From Girardinichthys multiradiatus (Eukaryota; Chordata; Actinopteri; Cyprinodontiformes; Goodeidae), in NCBI RefSeq assembly GCF_021462225.1, contig NC_061811.1, forward strand, positions 21,106,663-21,170,662: a stretch of 64,000 nucleotides of DNA, read 5' to 3'. Shown one piece after another: positions 35,099 to 45,815 of this stretch (position 1 is its first letter; the number at the start of each line of letters is the position of its first letter). Below the pieces are notes generated by a model. It had not been told where the DNA came from and searched no databases. It worked only from the letters and a program-made list of their open reading frames with translations. The position numbers and the translations under genes are program-made.

Positions 35099-35440
35099 TC
35101 TCACATGTTTGATGACTTGTTGTATCATTTTTTTTTTTAGTATTCCAGTACTTTAATTAATCTGCATTATATGATTTTTCTTCTTTTTTCTTTTTACTAT
35201 TAAATACAATTAAAGTAGGAACATAGTAACCTTTCCCAAAAGTGTTGTTTAAAAGCTAGTAGTGTTTGAATTAATCTGCATTAATCTGCATTTTATCTGA
35301 TTTTGTTTTTTTGGTGGTTTTTTTTCAATATTAAATACAAAAATCCTCCGCCGTCTGTCTGATGGACGTGTCTGACTGGGTCAGACGCTTGAATTGATGA
35401 GGTGAAATGAGAAACATCTTCTGCGATGTTCTGAGAGACA

Positions 35441-35776
35441 TTATCTCCTGATGATTCCACCCACTAGATCACCGATCAAGGGAGCAAGAGCCGTTAAGAT
35501 GGGAAGGATAAAACCACCTCGTTGCTTTTTGAGAGCCAGCTGTTTAGTTTTTATCCCGGTTCTTTTATCACCCGACAATCTGATGATATTTCTTTGTTTC
35601 TTCAATTGTCGGTGTTGAGAGGGTGATAGTTTAAGTTTTAGGATATTCAGTGCAATCTCGCACAGAGCCTGAATAAAGTCGGTAGAGCAGTGTGCGAGAA
35701 TATCTTTACGTTTCTGTGGACAGGCCTGGTACAAAGCTCTGAATAATGGTAAATTCCTTTTTATACGCGCAGACAT
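35441..35776 (-). CDS. pX-like small basic/hydrophobic virion protein
   Basis: 111 residues, open from ATG to stop. Order: a conserved N-terminal block (PLFRALYQACPQKRKDIL), a Leu-rich helix with C and H residues, a basic middle (QLKKQRNIIRL, KRTGIKTKQLALKKQR), and a hydrophobic glycine-bearing tail (GGFILPILTALAPLIGDLVG). Similar small proteins occur in adintoviruses and other Polinton relatives, where they are compared with adenovirus pX/pVI core and membrane-active peptides. That role is inferred from layout. It follows the ATPase gene by 6 bp. Confidence 0.7.
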   Translation of the reverse strand: MSARIKRNLPLFRALYQACPQKRKDILAHCSTDFIQALCEIALNILKLKLSPSQHRQLKKQRNIIRLSGDKRTGIKTKQLALKKQRGGFILPILTALAPLIGDLVGGIIRR

Positions 35777-36419
35777 GATGACTTACTTTGTTCTGGGCAC
35801 GTACACAGCAGGCCACTGCTGAGGAAGTATGCCCGTTCTCAGTCTGAAATGTTCTGGGCAGGTAGGCGTAAAATCGATGATTAAATATCCATGAGCTTCT
35901 CTCGTTGCGTCTTCAAAACTCTCCAAGAAGAGACCCTTTTGAGATGGAAACATTTGGCGGGCTAGTATATTCAGCTGCAGCTTATCTCTCGGGTTCTTAA
36001 ACAACACCATATAATTACAGTTCAAACTAATAGTGCGACTGAACTTTCCCTGATGAAAAACATTCTGAGTCAGCATAATAACGCTCATATTTCGATGATG
36101 TCAATACTGGGTAAAGACTTTCATCACGTTTTCATCATCTGAGGCTTGAGCAATAACATCGTCTAGAATAATCAGATGATTCTGATCAGGAGGAAACAGG
36201 TTTTCATCTTCATGAGGCAATCCTTCCACAAAGGTAATATTTTTATTCATCTTCTGCAATTCAGCCTACATGGGTTGAAAAGATGTGTAAATCCATACAA
36301 TATTTTCTGGAACAATATCCATGACATGATTATAGTTTTGTAAAATACTTTTTACAAAGAAAGATTTCCCGCAGCCGCTGGGTCCAACTATCATACATGA
36401 GAAAGGTGCTCTAAATCTA

Positions 36420-37988
36420 CAGGTCCTTCTCAAAATATTAGCATATTGTGATAAAGTTCATTATTTTCCATAATGTCATGATGAAAATTTAACATTCATA
36501 TATTTTAGATTCATTGCACACTAACTGAAATATTTCAGGTCTTTTATTGTCTTAATACGGATGATTGTGACATACAGCTCATGAAAACCCAAAATTACTA
36601 TCTCACAAAATTAGCATATTTCATCCGACCAATAAAAGAAAAGTGTTTTTAATACAAAAAACGTCAACCTTCAAATAATCATGTACAGTTATGCACTCAA
36701 TACTTGGTCGGGAATCCTTTGGCAGAAATGGCTGCTTCAATGCGGCGTGGCATGGAGGCAATCAGCCTGTGGCACTGCTGAGGTCTTATGGAGGCCCAGG
36801 ATGCTTCGATAGCGGCCTTTAACTCATCCAGAGTGTTGGGTCTTGAGTCTCTCAACGTTCTCTTCACAATATCCCACAGATTCTCTATGGGGTTCAGGTC
36901 AGGAGAGTTGGCAGGCCAATTGAGCACAGTGATACCATGGTCAGTAAACCATTTACCAGTGGTTTTGGCACTGTGAGCAGGTGCCAGGTTGTGCTGAAAA
37001 ATGAAATCTTCATCTCCATAAAGCTTTTCAGCAGATGGAAGCATGAAGTGCTCCAAAATCTCCTGATAGCTAGCTGCATTGACCCTGCCCTTGATAAAAC
37101 ACAGTGGACCAACACCAGCAGCTGACACGGCACCCCAGACCATCACTGACTGTGGGTACTTGACACTGGACTTCTGGCATTTTGGCATTTCCTTCTCCCC
37201 AGTCTTCCTCCAGACTCTGGCACCTTGATTTCCGAATGACATGCAGAATTTGCTTTCATCCGAAAAAAAGTACTTTGGACCACTGAGCAACAGTCCAGTG
37301 CTGCTTCTCTGTAGCCCAGGTCTGGGGAATGCGGCACCTGTAGCCCATTTCCTGCACACACCTGTGCACGGTGGCTCTGGATGTTTCTACTCCAGACTCA
37401 GTCCACTGCTTCCGCAGGTCCCCCAAGGTCTGGAATCGGCCCTTCTCCACAATCTTCCTCAGGGTCCGGTCACCTCTTCTCGTTGTGCAGCGTTTTCTGC
37501 CACACTTTTTCCTTCCCACAGACTTCCCACTGAGGTGCCTTGATACAGCACTCTGGGAACAGCCTATTCGTTCAGAAATTTCTTTCTGTGTCTTACCCTC
37601 TTGCTTGAGGGTGTCAATAGTGGCCTTCTGGACAGCAGTCAGGTCGGCAGTCTTACCCATGATTGGGATTTTGAGTGATGAACCAGGCTGGGAGTTTTAA
37701 AGGCCCCAGGAATCTTTTGCAGGTGTTTAGAGTTAACTCGTTGATTCAGATGATTAGGTTCATAGCTCGTTTAGAGACCCTTTTAATGATATGCTAATTT
37801 TGTGAGATAGGAATTTTGGGTTTTCATGAGCTGTATGACTAAATCATCCGTATTAAGACAATAAAAGACCTGAAATATTTCAGTTAGTGTGCAATGAATC
37901 TAAAATATATGAATGTTAAATTTTCATCATGACATTATGGAAAATAATGAACTTTATCACAATATGCTAATATTTTGAGAAGGACCTG
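36420..37988 (-). mobile_element. Tc1-like transposon (copy 3) inside the ATPase gene
   Basis: 1569 bp with the same ends as copies 1 and 2, flanked by TA at 36418-36419 and 37989-37990. Copy A of the Polinton still has the uninterrupted target (taaatctaggatc at about 753-765), so filled and empty sites can be compared directly. The insertion therefore happened after copies A and B separated. Confidence 0.97.
36697..37660 (-). pseudogene. Tc1-like transposase (copy 3), broken
   Basis: The DNA-binding half is open from the ATG at 37660. A deletion of about 45 bp removes residues after RCRIPQ compared with copy 2, and an extra T near 37265 shifts the frame. The catalytic half (36697 to about 37250) is otherwise open: D in SDESKF, E in NPIENLW. 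The middle catalytic residue is changed from D to N (FQHNLAPAH). That alone should abolish activity. Confidence 0.92.
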
Positions 37989-38049
37989 TAGGATCAAAAT
38001 CAATCTCCTGTAAATCCATGTGACTTTTTATTTTATTTCTTCTTCAACT

Positions 38050-41031
38050 CTAATAACCGAAAGGCAGAGTTGTCCCGTCAGAAAAAAGACGTCTCTTATC
38101 ATACACCAGTCGAAACTTTTTAAGAAATGTCGCGTTTGTCAAACGGAATCTCTTTTTATCCCTCCTTATCGTGTGTTGAGGGATTTCAATGACACCCTCA
38201 CTTGACCTCTGTAAGTAGCCCTCGACCAGCCCTTTGATGCTGTCAAAATTGACCCTCTCGCTGCATTCATGCGTCTGAGTGATGCCTTTAGCACGTATCA
38301 TTAATTTTTTACGGTTTTTGGTCTGGTATGCATAACTCTTGGGTCCTGTCGATGCAAACTCCGAAATGCTGTCACCATCTAACTCGTCAGTAAGATCACC
38401 CAGATAATTCCCCAATTCCAGAGTTTCACCACTTTTTGTCACATAAATCAAACTGTCCGTGTCAATATAAATCAATCTGTCCTGTAACTTCTCCATGCTG
38501 CTGAGAAGTTTTAAACGTGCATAAGCGGTGGTGAATGCTGCAATAAACACATTGTTTGCCTTGCTTGGAGGAGAGATGACACGTTTACTGAAATTCCACT
38601 GCACTACACACATTTCAGGGTTGAAAAAATGAAAATAGTTAACCCTGTATTTACTCGAGAACATGAAGCTGAAAAAGTCTTCAGGGTTAGTGATGACTGT
38701 GGTCTGAGACAGATCACTTCTTTGCGCAAATTTCCCCAAAAAACACAATTTTGCAACCTGCCTTTTGGCAGGATTCACCTCAATTTTCTCAGGGTCTAAT
38801 TGGATGCCCTGATGCAGTTTGTAGTCGCTTATATACTTTGACTTACTCTCCTGATCCACTGCTTCAGACGGATAGCCTGAAGCCTCCTACTTATCCTTTA
38901 AAAAGCAATGAATGTAACCTTTAAAGATTGTATCACTTCTCTTTTCAAAATGCCACACCTCTGTGATTTTAGCAAGACGATAACTACACTCCAACGCTTT
39001 ACAGAGTTCTACACTCACCCATACACCCGTCAGAGCTCTGTCCTCATCATTATGCATGCAGGGACCTGACTGGTTATTTATTTCAGCGCATGTGCGGCAG
39101 AGAGTGAACACAAGTTTACCTTGGGATGTTCTGTAAGGTAAAACAGGGAACAACAGGTTACGTGGTGGGTAGACCATAGCTTTGATTATACCAAAGTAGC
39201 TGCTGGGGTCATCAAAATCTTTGTAAATGATGGTGGGGTGTCCGAGGGGAAAAACGCAGTTGGCGTTTACATAAGGGTACAGAGATGTGTAATCCACATA
39301 GTATACAGTTTCATCCGGTCCCGCTGTGTACCTCAACCTCATAGGACAGGTGCGTCCACCATACAGAGCATCCCGGGGGGATAGCGGTTTGGGTGCATTA
39401 ACTTTCTCAAGAAAGCTGATCACCCCTGGGTCTGATTTTTTCATTTCAATCCACTTATGCTCCCATATGACTTTGAGACGAAGGCCGTACACAGTTTGTA
39501 ACACCTTGCTTCTCTCAACAGTGGCTGGGTAAAACTGTTCAAATGCGACCCCTCTCAACGGACACTTGTCATGAGGCATATAACACTTTTTACAGCCGTG
39601 GAAAAAACAGCCGTAAAATTCAAACGCAACTTTGACACCGTTAATCTCTGCATACCCATCCACTGAATATGGGCTGATTTTCTTTTCACCCCTATTTAAT
39701 GCATGCTCAATAAATATGGCTCTGCTGTCTGCAATCCAGCCGAGCCATTGAATGGACGCGCTAGAGAACGTTTTACTGCTACGTCTGTAGTCCAGAGGTG
39801 ATGGAATGGCTAAGGTTTGAGGAGGAAGGAAATTGGTTACAAAAACCTTCATGCAGGCTGATGCTATTGTGATACGTTTAAACGGATCCACACTTGTCTC
39901 CTTAAAGAACTCGTCTCTGAATTTTAAGCATCCTTGAGAAAGAATTTAAACGTCATTTTTACAATAACGAATAGCTTCTTTCTTAAAGTCAAAGACCTCT
40001 TTGCTCGCTTCTCTGTACCAGCTGCTAAACACCTGTTGTTCTTGAAGACTCATGCGCTCTACAGCGTAGCAGGATGGAGGAGGAAAAGGCCCCACATACT
40101 GGAGACGTTGTTCAGAGGAAAATAGGTGGGGAAAAAAACCCTTGCTTTGATCGGTAAAGCCTAACGTTCCTGCAGCTTTACGCTTAGAACCTCCTGCTGG
40201 GTCATTAACAACCTGAAGAACAAATTCCATGTTATTATCTACAGGTATATTTGCATTCAATTGTACTAAATCGTCGAGGAAGTTTTCGAAAGCAGGTAGG
40301 ATCATATTTCCATCATCTATAACAGTAAATGTGATGTGACGATTGAGATTTTCACCCACTAATTCCAGCTGCACAACGTCGTTACGTCTGGTTAAAGATC
40401 TTGCTGCGTCGGCTAATTCAATGAGAATACGCATGATGTCTGTATAGAATGCTGCTAAATCTGGAACGTTACTTGGACAGGGCGGCGGTATGGTAAAAGG
40501 TCTCCTTATTTCATGGTTATTAAGATGTTCACGTTCAACCACGGCTGGAGGGTTTCGCCCTATTTGATCAGAACTAACCTCTACTTCCGTATTGAAATGA
40601 CCCCCGTGCTGATCTGTGGCGTGTGACGTAGAAGGATTCTGATGACTGTCAGGTGAATCATTTTCCTCAATGTTGAGTGGAGACGGTACTCTATTTAAAT
40701 CTTCAAGAGCCTGATTGATTACGTTTAAAAAGTCACCGTGCCGATCTGCGGCGTGTGACGTAGAAGGAATTTGATGAGTGTCAGGTGAATCATTTTGCTG
40801 AAAGCCGAGTGGAGACGGTGCTCTATTTAAATCTTCAAGACCCTGATTGATTACGTTTAAAAAGTCACCGTGCTGATCTTCATTTATTACATTTTCACTG
40901 TTAGCAGGAAATGCATTTAAAACGGTGTTATCTGCTACTTCTGCATTAACGGGGATTTCGTTAAGTTCATTAACTAAATTTCTTATTTCATCCAGGGCAA
41001 GTCTGATTCGGTTATCCATTTCTATGAACAT
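38050..41031 (-). pseudogene. Protein-primed DNA polymerase B (copy B), two stops, exonuclease deleted
   Basis: One frame of 994 codons runs from the ATG at 41031 to the TAA-type end at 38050, broken only by two stops (39946-39948 and 38887-38889). Seen in order: an Asn/Asp-rich N-terminal part with a duplicated unit (HGDFLNVINQ occurs twice), the REASKEVFDF block, the Cys patch FYGCFFHGCKKC, motif A (DYTSLYPYVN), motif C (YIDTDSLIY) and a thumb region (KGLVEGYL, IRRDKKRF). The zinc-finger and exonuclease region present in copy A is missing through a clean in-frame deletion at 40161-40165. With its neighbours it would have replicated the element. Confidence 0.9.
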
Positions 41032-41096
41032 AAGAAAAAAATAAAATAAAATAAAACTAACCTACAGAAAAACAAAAACAAAACACAGTGATCAGT

Positions 41097-42165
41097 TCAG
41101 TTTAAAATCACCTTGATGTCACCAAAATGCTTCTTTAACAGAATCTGACATGCTGCCAGAAGCGTTAACGATGAGGCCTTATTACGAAGATCCCGTGAGG
41201 CTGTAGAGACTGTCTTCCTGCGCTGTACGTTTCTGTATCCAATCTGTCCTACCATCAACGTTACCTCTGTAAGGAGAATGAACAAAAAATAAATAAATAA
41301 AAATATGTATATATATATATTAAAATAATCACATTAAAGCTGAAAAAAAAAAGGGAATTCAAATTAATTCAGTATGTATGAATTAAAACGTACCATTCAT
41401 CAATCCACTCACTAGCGTTGCTCTGCTTTGTAGCGCAGAGAGTTGCTGTCTTTTGGCCGGGGTTAAATATTCTGTAAAAACAGAAGACAATAAAAGTTAT
41501 CTTACAGCACAGCGTTCATAAATAAAACGAAAATAGTTTTTAAAATACACAAGTTTTTTTTTAAATCTTACTCCGATTCTTTGCGGTAAAACCTCCAGAT
41601 TTCGCTTCTTGTTGGACTGAAACGGTGCCGTTCTGCTGAAAGCTGTCTTGATCTTTGAAAAGCGACCTTCTGGTGGGCGGATTCAATGTGGCATCTTTGG
41701 ATGTATCTGTAAACAGGTTTATATGACATTTTATTGAACTATGCTTAAAATACATATATATATTGTTTTTATTTAATTTCTTTTCCCCTTACCTTGCTGC
41801 TCGACAGCTGTGTCTTCCACAGAGCTCTTAGTCGAATCTGTAAACAGTTTTATCTGAGGTTTAAAATACATTCACTCTCAAAGAAAAATAGTTAGTTCCT
41901 AGGACTTACTTACTTTCTGGAGGTGCCGGTAACTTATCCGGTGTGTCTTCAGGGGAAATGATGATAATTGGCGGAGGAGTATTCAAAGAATCAGTTTTAA
42001 TTTCTGTGTTAGAAGAAAGTTCAGATGTTGTTGGGGTTTTTCTCGTTTGGAGATAATTCGCCTTCTTAATTTTGACTGTCGATTCCAGCCGCTGAATCCT
42101 CCAACTTGATCATTCGGGTTTACCTCTCTCATCAAATCTATAAATTGAAACATTGTCAAGGGTTA

Positions 42166-42206
<41 letters not shown>

Positions 42207-43137
42207 ATTGCATTTAACATTTACTTACCATAATCTGATTGTGTCAAGATGAAATCATCAAGGTCATCAGCGGTGGGTTCTATGACAAAGAAACAAATAT
42301 ATATATATATATATATAAACAATATATATAAACAAAATTAGAGAACATTCACATGCATTTAATGATTTCTTAAAGATGAATACTTACTTACTTTTAAAGA
42401 TGTCATTGTACTTTTGTGAATTATTAGAAGTAGAATCCACAATTTCCAGGTTTCCTGAAATATTTACCGAAATTTTGTCTTGTCAGTACTGGTATTTTCA
42501 ATGTAACAAGTGTTATGGTTCAAAGACATTCAGCATTTGAAGACCCTGACACTTAGGTTAGCCAATGAAACAGAGCCCCCGAACAACATTTACACTCAGT
42601 ATTTATACCAGAACATGACAGTGTTATCTGCTGTGGAATTTTCCTAACCATCAAAACGTCTGATAATGGTTTTTGCAGCTTTCTCCAATAACACAGAGGT
42701 TCAGAGGCAATCCAAATGACAGTGTTATCTCAACTGCAAAGACTATGTTTTAAGACCAAAACCCTTCTTGAGTTCAAAGGTGATATGGTTATCTAAGGAA
42801 CAGACCTAACTGCCCTTCCTGACTTCGCCCCTAACAGATGGATATACAATAACTGTAACCCCCCTGAATAATCTTTTACTCTAAGATGAAAAAGTAAATG
42901 TTTTAGAAAAGCTACAGGTAACTAAAATTATCATTCCTTTTTCCTAAAATGGAGTCTCTCATTATTCAAAACAAACACATCATTGCTAGAGTCAATTTAT
43001 AACTTGGAAACAGTATACTGAAGTTCTTTTTTTTTCTGTTAATCTCATATTCGTCTTACCTCTTTCAGCTGCTTTTCCAGTATGTTGACGCAGAAGCTGA
43101 AGGTTTTTCTCGTTCCATCGATGTAGTGAAGCACAAT
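41097..43137 (-). pseudogene. Eight-exon Polinton gene of unknown function
   Basis: Exons with GT/AG borders: 43060-43137, 42392-42454, 42229-42279, 41914-42137, 41793-41837, 41572-41706, 41394-41471 and 41097-41266 (stop at 41097). Phases agree from 42392 on. The first listed exon (IDGTRKTFSFCVNILEKQ) does not join 42392 in phase, so an exon may be missing or unrelated, and no start codon was found. One base appears lost in the 42137 exon near 42108, shifting its frame. The text includes ADDLDDFILTQSDY, a Pro-rich PPPIIIISPEDTPDKLP, YLTPAKRQQLSALQ and a basic end. Four exons recur in copy A. Family unknown. Confidence 0.65.
42165..42330. repeat. TA dinucleotide microsatellites
   Basis: Two (TA)n runs, at about 42168-42202 and 42297-42318, sit in introns on either side of the 42229-42279 exon. 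Shorter TA runs lie at the matching intron positions elsewhere in both copies (about 4742-4752 and 41307-41322). Confidence 0.85.
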
Positions 43138-43379
43138 CTTTTATTTACTTTTTAGGTCTTTTCTATTTTGAAATGATTTAGACGCTCATATATTCAACAA
43201 AATAGGTCCTGCTGTAAAAGCAAAATGAACTTACAATTTCTGTCAGGTTACACAGTTCATTTATTAGGATTTCATGTGATAGGTCAACATTAAGTTGATT
43301 ATACCTTTAAAATATAAAAGGATGCATGTCTTTTTTGTTTTTAGATGTATTAACGCCTGAAAAACATACAGAATATTAA

Positions 43380-43450
43380 TAACACCCTTAAACACACCCC
43401 CTGTGTGTTTTAATTGGCTCATTTAAGGCCCTCCCCGTAACACCCTTAAA
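43380..43450. repeat. Subterminal tandem duplication at the right end
   Basis: A 58-bp unit beginning taacacccttaaacacac occurs at 43380-43437 and again from 43438, where it overlaps the start of the right TIR. The left end has no matching second unit. It includes the motif tgtgttttaattg and a ctcatttaagg-like stretch. Confidence 0.75.
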
Positions 43451-43679
43451 CACACGCCTGTGTTTTAATTGACTCACTTAAGGTATCGCCCCTAATGACG
43501 ACAACCAATCAGCATCCACGGTTACGCCCCCTTGGACACACCACCTGCTTGACCACGTGACCTCCTGCCCACATGGCACCCACATGGCGCCCACATGGCG
43601 CCAACCGGAAGTCCCGCCCTCACCGGAAGTCCCACCCACCTGTCAAAAAGTTTGATGAAAGGGTGTACTTAAGTTCTCT
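43450..43679 (-). repeat. Right terminal inverted repeat of copy B
   Basis: 230 bp, complement of 20655-20872 with few mismatches. It is 12 bp longer because of one more gccatgtgggc-type unit and one small insertion (cacgtg in place of cagtg). It ends ttctct, followed by the catgtg duplication. Confidence 0.95.
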
Positions 43680-43685
43680 CATGTG

Positions 43686-44560
43686 TAATGAAGGGCCCTC
43701 TCCATATAACAGGTCTTTGCAGATAAAACCACTGGGCCTCATGTATTATCCGCACCTGTCAAACAAGGCCATCAAGTGCTGGTAAATCTGCAAATACTTG
43801 TGTTTCCTTGGTTTGATAACCAAGTAGTTTGAACAGTCTGGGTTGGCCGAGAAAAATAGAGATTAGCATTTCCACCAAACATTTTATAATGCAAGCATTA
43901 CCTTCCACAGCTGGGCTAGCTCCATAGCTGATCTGATAGCCTTTTTGAGCCTATAGCAAAAGAATCACTTAACCAAGTTAAGCACTTAGTTTAAATCACA
44001 CCTGTGGCATACTGATAGCTGGACATTTTTAAATGGATAATCACAAAAAAGGTAAGTATTGGTAGGGGCTGCAGACAAATTTGTCATGGGCTTATTGTTT
44101 TTCTAATACTTTAAAGCATAGCTCTCAAACTGACAACCACATATCAAGCTCAATTTACATAGGTATATAATTAATAAGCATTGGTCCATTTTTAATTGAC
44201 TTTTCTGTTTTTAAGTAAAATAAAATTCCTGTTGTCTGTCTGGTTCTTTCCTTTGGTAACTATTTAGGGCCTTTTTGGAAACAACAAGAGACTGACACAA
44301 ATGAGCGACTAATTGTCTTCTTTCTGATTTAAAAGTTGTCAAATAATTTTTTTATAGTTTTTACCTATGCTAAAATACATAATTTATAAATGAGTGTTTT
44401 CAGATTATTGTACTTTTATGAAAAAAATTCTAAATTCTCCATGCAGTGGGGTGTCTCCAGTCTGTTTTTTATTTTAATAATGCTTTCTTTATTCAAAGGT
44501 TTCATATTTAACAAGAAAATAATCCTCCCCATGCAAAACAAAACAAACAAAAACAGAAAA
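43686..44560. other. No recognisable gene
   Basis: AT-rich DNA immediately right of the Polinton. There are no coding features and no repeat family I can name. Confidence 0.45.
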
Positions 44561-44720
44561 AAACTGGAAGACGGTTGCCAGATTTTAGAAATCGTACCCC
44601 CTAGATTCAAGCAAAGAGCATTTGATTTTCTCCAACCTCCCTTATACATCTGAACTGGGTTGGACGATGCGGGTTCCTCCACATCACAAAAATGCTACGC
44701 CTGCCAAACAGAGTCAGAAA
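44560..44720 (-). pseudogene. Possible 3' coding end of a leftward L1-like LINE
   Basis: The leftward frame (YKGGWRKSNALCLNLGGTISKIWQP) resembles the C-terminal end of L1-like ORF2 proteins in fish. It lies on the other side of the rightward LINE at 44730-45815 from the L1-like ORF2 at 45816-47990. It may be its detached end. Confidence 0.4.
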
Positions 44721-44729
44721 CGCCATGAA

Positions 44730-45815
44730 ATTTGCAAAGTAAGCTGAAAGTTAAAGACTCTGGGGGGAAAGGGTTTTCTCCAGTGCATTTAACACAATCC
44801 AACCTGATTTGCTTTGTCAAAACTCCAGAAGACTCAGATGGAGGCTTCAACAATTTCCTGGATCAAAGACTACCTGACAAACAGACCACAGTTTGTGAGA
44901 CTGAAGGGTTGTGTGTCCAACCAGGTAGTCAGCAGCACAGGAGCACCACAGGGGACTGTACTCTCACCATTCCTTTTCACTCTGTACACCTCAGACTTCC
45001 AGTACAAGACAGACTCATGTCATCTGCAGAAATACTCGGATGATTCTGCAGTCGTGGGGTGGATCAGAGATGGACAAGAAGCTGAGTACAGGAAGGTGGT
45101 GGACCGCTTTGTGGCATGGTGTGGAAACAATCATCTCATCTTGAATGTGACTAAAACAAAGGAGATAATTGTAGATTTTAAGAGAAACAGGAATAAGTCA
45201 AAAACTATTTCCATCATGGGAGAAGAGGTGGAGGTGGTGCAAGAGTATAAATACCTTGGAGTTCACCTGGACAACAGACTAGAGTGGAGATGCAACTGTG
45301 AAGCCGTCTACAAGAAGGGACAGAGCAGACTGTACTTCTTGAGGAAGCTTAGGTCCTTTGGTGTTTGCAGCAAGATGCTGCATATATTCTATAAATCTGT
45401 TGTGGAAAGTGTGATCTCTTCTGCCAGCATCTGCTGGGGAAGCAGCATCAGAGCCAGGGACTTAAAAAAGCTCAACAAGCTGATAAAAAAGGCTGGCTCT
45501 GTTCTGGGGACTCCTCTGAAACCTCTGGAGATCATTGTGGAAAGAAGGATTCTTCATAAAATGAAGAACATTATGGATAACCCTGAGCATCCTCTTCATG
45601 AGACTGTCCTACAACAACAGAGTGTCTTCAGTCAGAGGCTTCTTCAAATGTGCTGTAAGACGGAGCGCTACACAAGATCCTTCCTGTCCACAGCCATCAG
45701 CATCTACAACGGCTCTTTGAAGAAACCTTCATAATATGAGCTACAACAACATTTAATTTCCCTTTGGGATTAATAAAGTATTTTTGAATTGAATTAAATT
45801 GAATTGAATTGAACC
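44730..45815 (+). pseudogene. Non-LTR retrotransposon (LINE), reverse transcriptase C-terminal half
   Basis: An open frame of 306 residues (44814-45734) carries RT motifs: STGAPQGTVLSPFLFTLY, the catalytic box KYSDDSAVVG (SDD where many have ADD), then EYKYLGVHLDN and the thumb YKKGQSRLYFLRKLRSF. About 80 bp of RT lies upstream in another frame. It ends with a short 3' UTR, aataaag and (gaatt)n repeats, a normal LINE tail. The 5' half is missing, as in most LINE copies. Clade not assigned. Confidence 0.88.

Larger units (their letters stand above)
35783..38019 (-). pseudogene. Packaging ATPase (copy B), broken by Tc1 and stops
   Basis: Same gene as 117-787 of copy A. The start ATG is at 38019. 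Only the first 10 or so codons precede the Tc1 insertion at 36420-37988; the rest resumes at 36419. The Walker A region is present at about 36365-36390. Stops lie at about 36269 and 36101, where copy A has sense codons, and a 6-bp deletion sits near 36212. The C-terminal 101 residues (35783-36088) are open. Confidence 0.88.
20649..43685. mobile_element. Polinton/Maverick-like element, copy B, with TIRs and 6-bp TSD
   Basis: The element proper is 20655-43679 (23,025 bp). Both ends start agagaa on their own strand and are flanked by an exact catgtg, at 20649-20654 and 43680-43685. AG termini and a 6-bp duplication are the known signature of Polinton integration. Inside are protein-primed PolB, a packaging ATPase and a pX-like gene. 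Integrase, protease and capsid genes were not found. Foreign DNA (Tc1 copies, a manea exon, a two-gene unit) fills 21542-33475. Stops in the ATPase and polymerase show it is no longer active. Confidence 0.92.

Noticed and set aside
41097..41285. Single-exon 62-residue gene
   Set aside because: A splice acceptor at 41267 and matching phase show it is the last exon of a longer gene; the ATG of the open frame lies in the intron.
20655..43679. Herpesvirus-piggyBac fusion (Teratorn-type) element
   Set aside because: No herpesvirus-type genes and no TTAA ends; the ends are AG with a 6-bp duplication and the polymerase is protein-primed type B.
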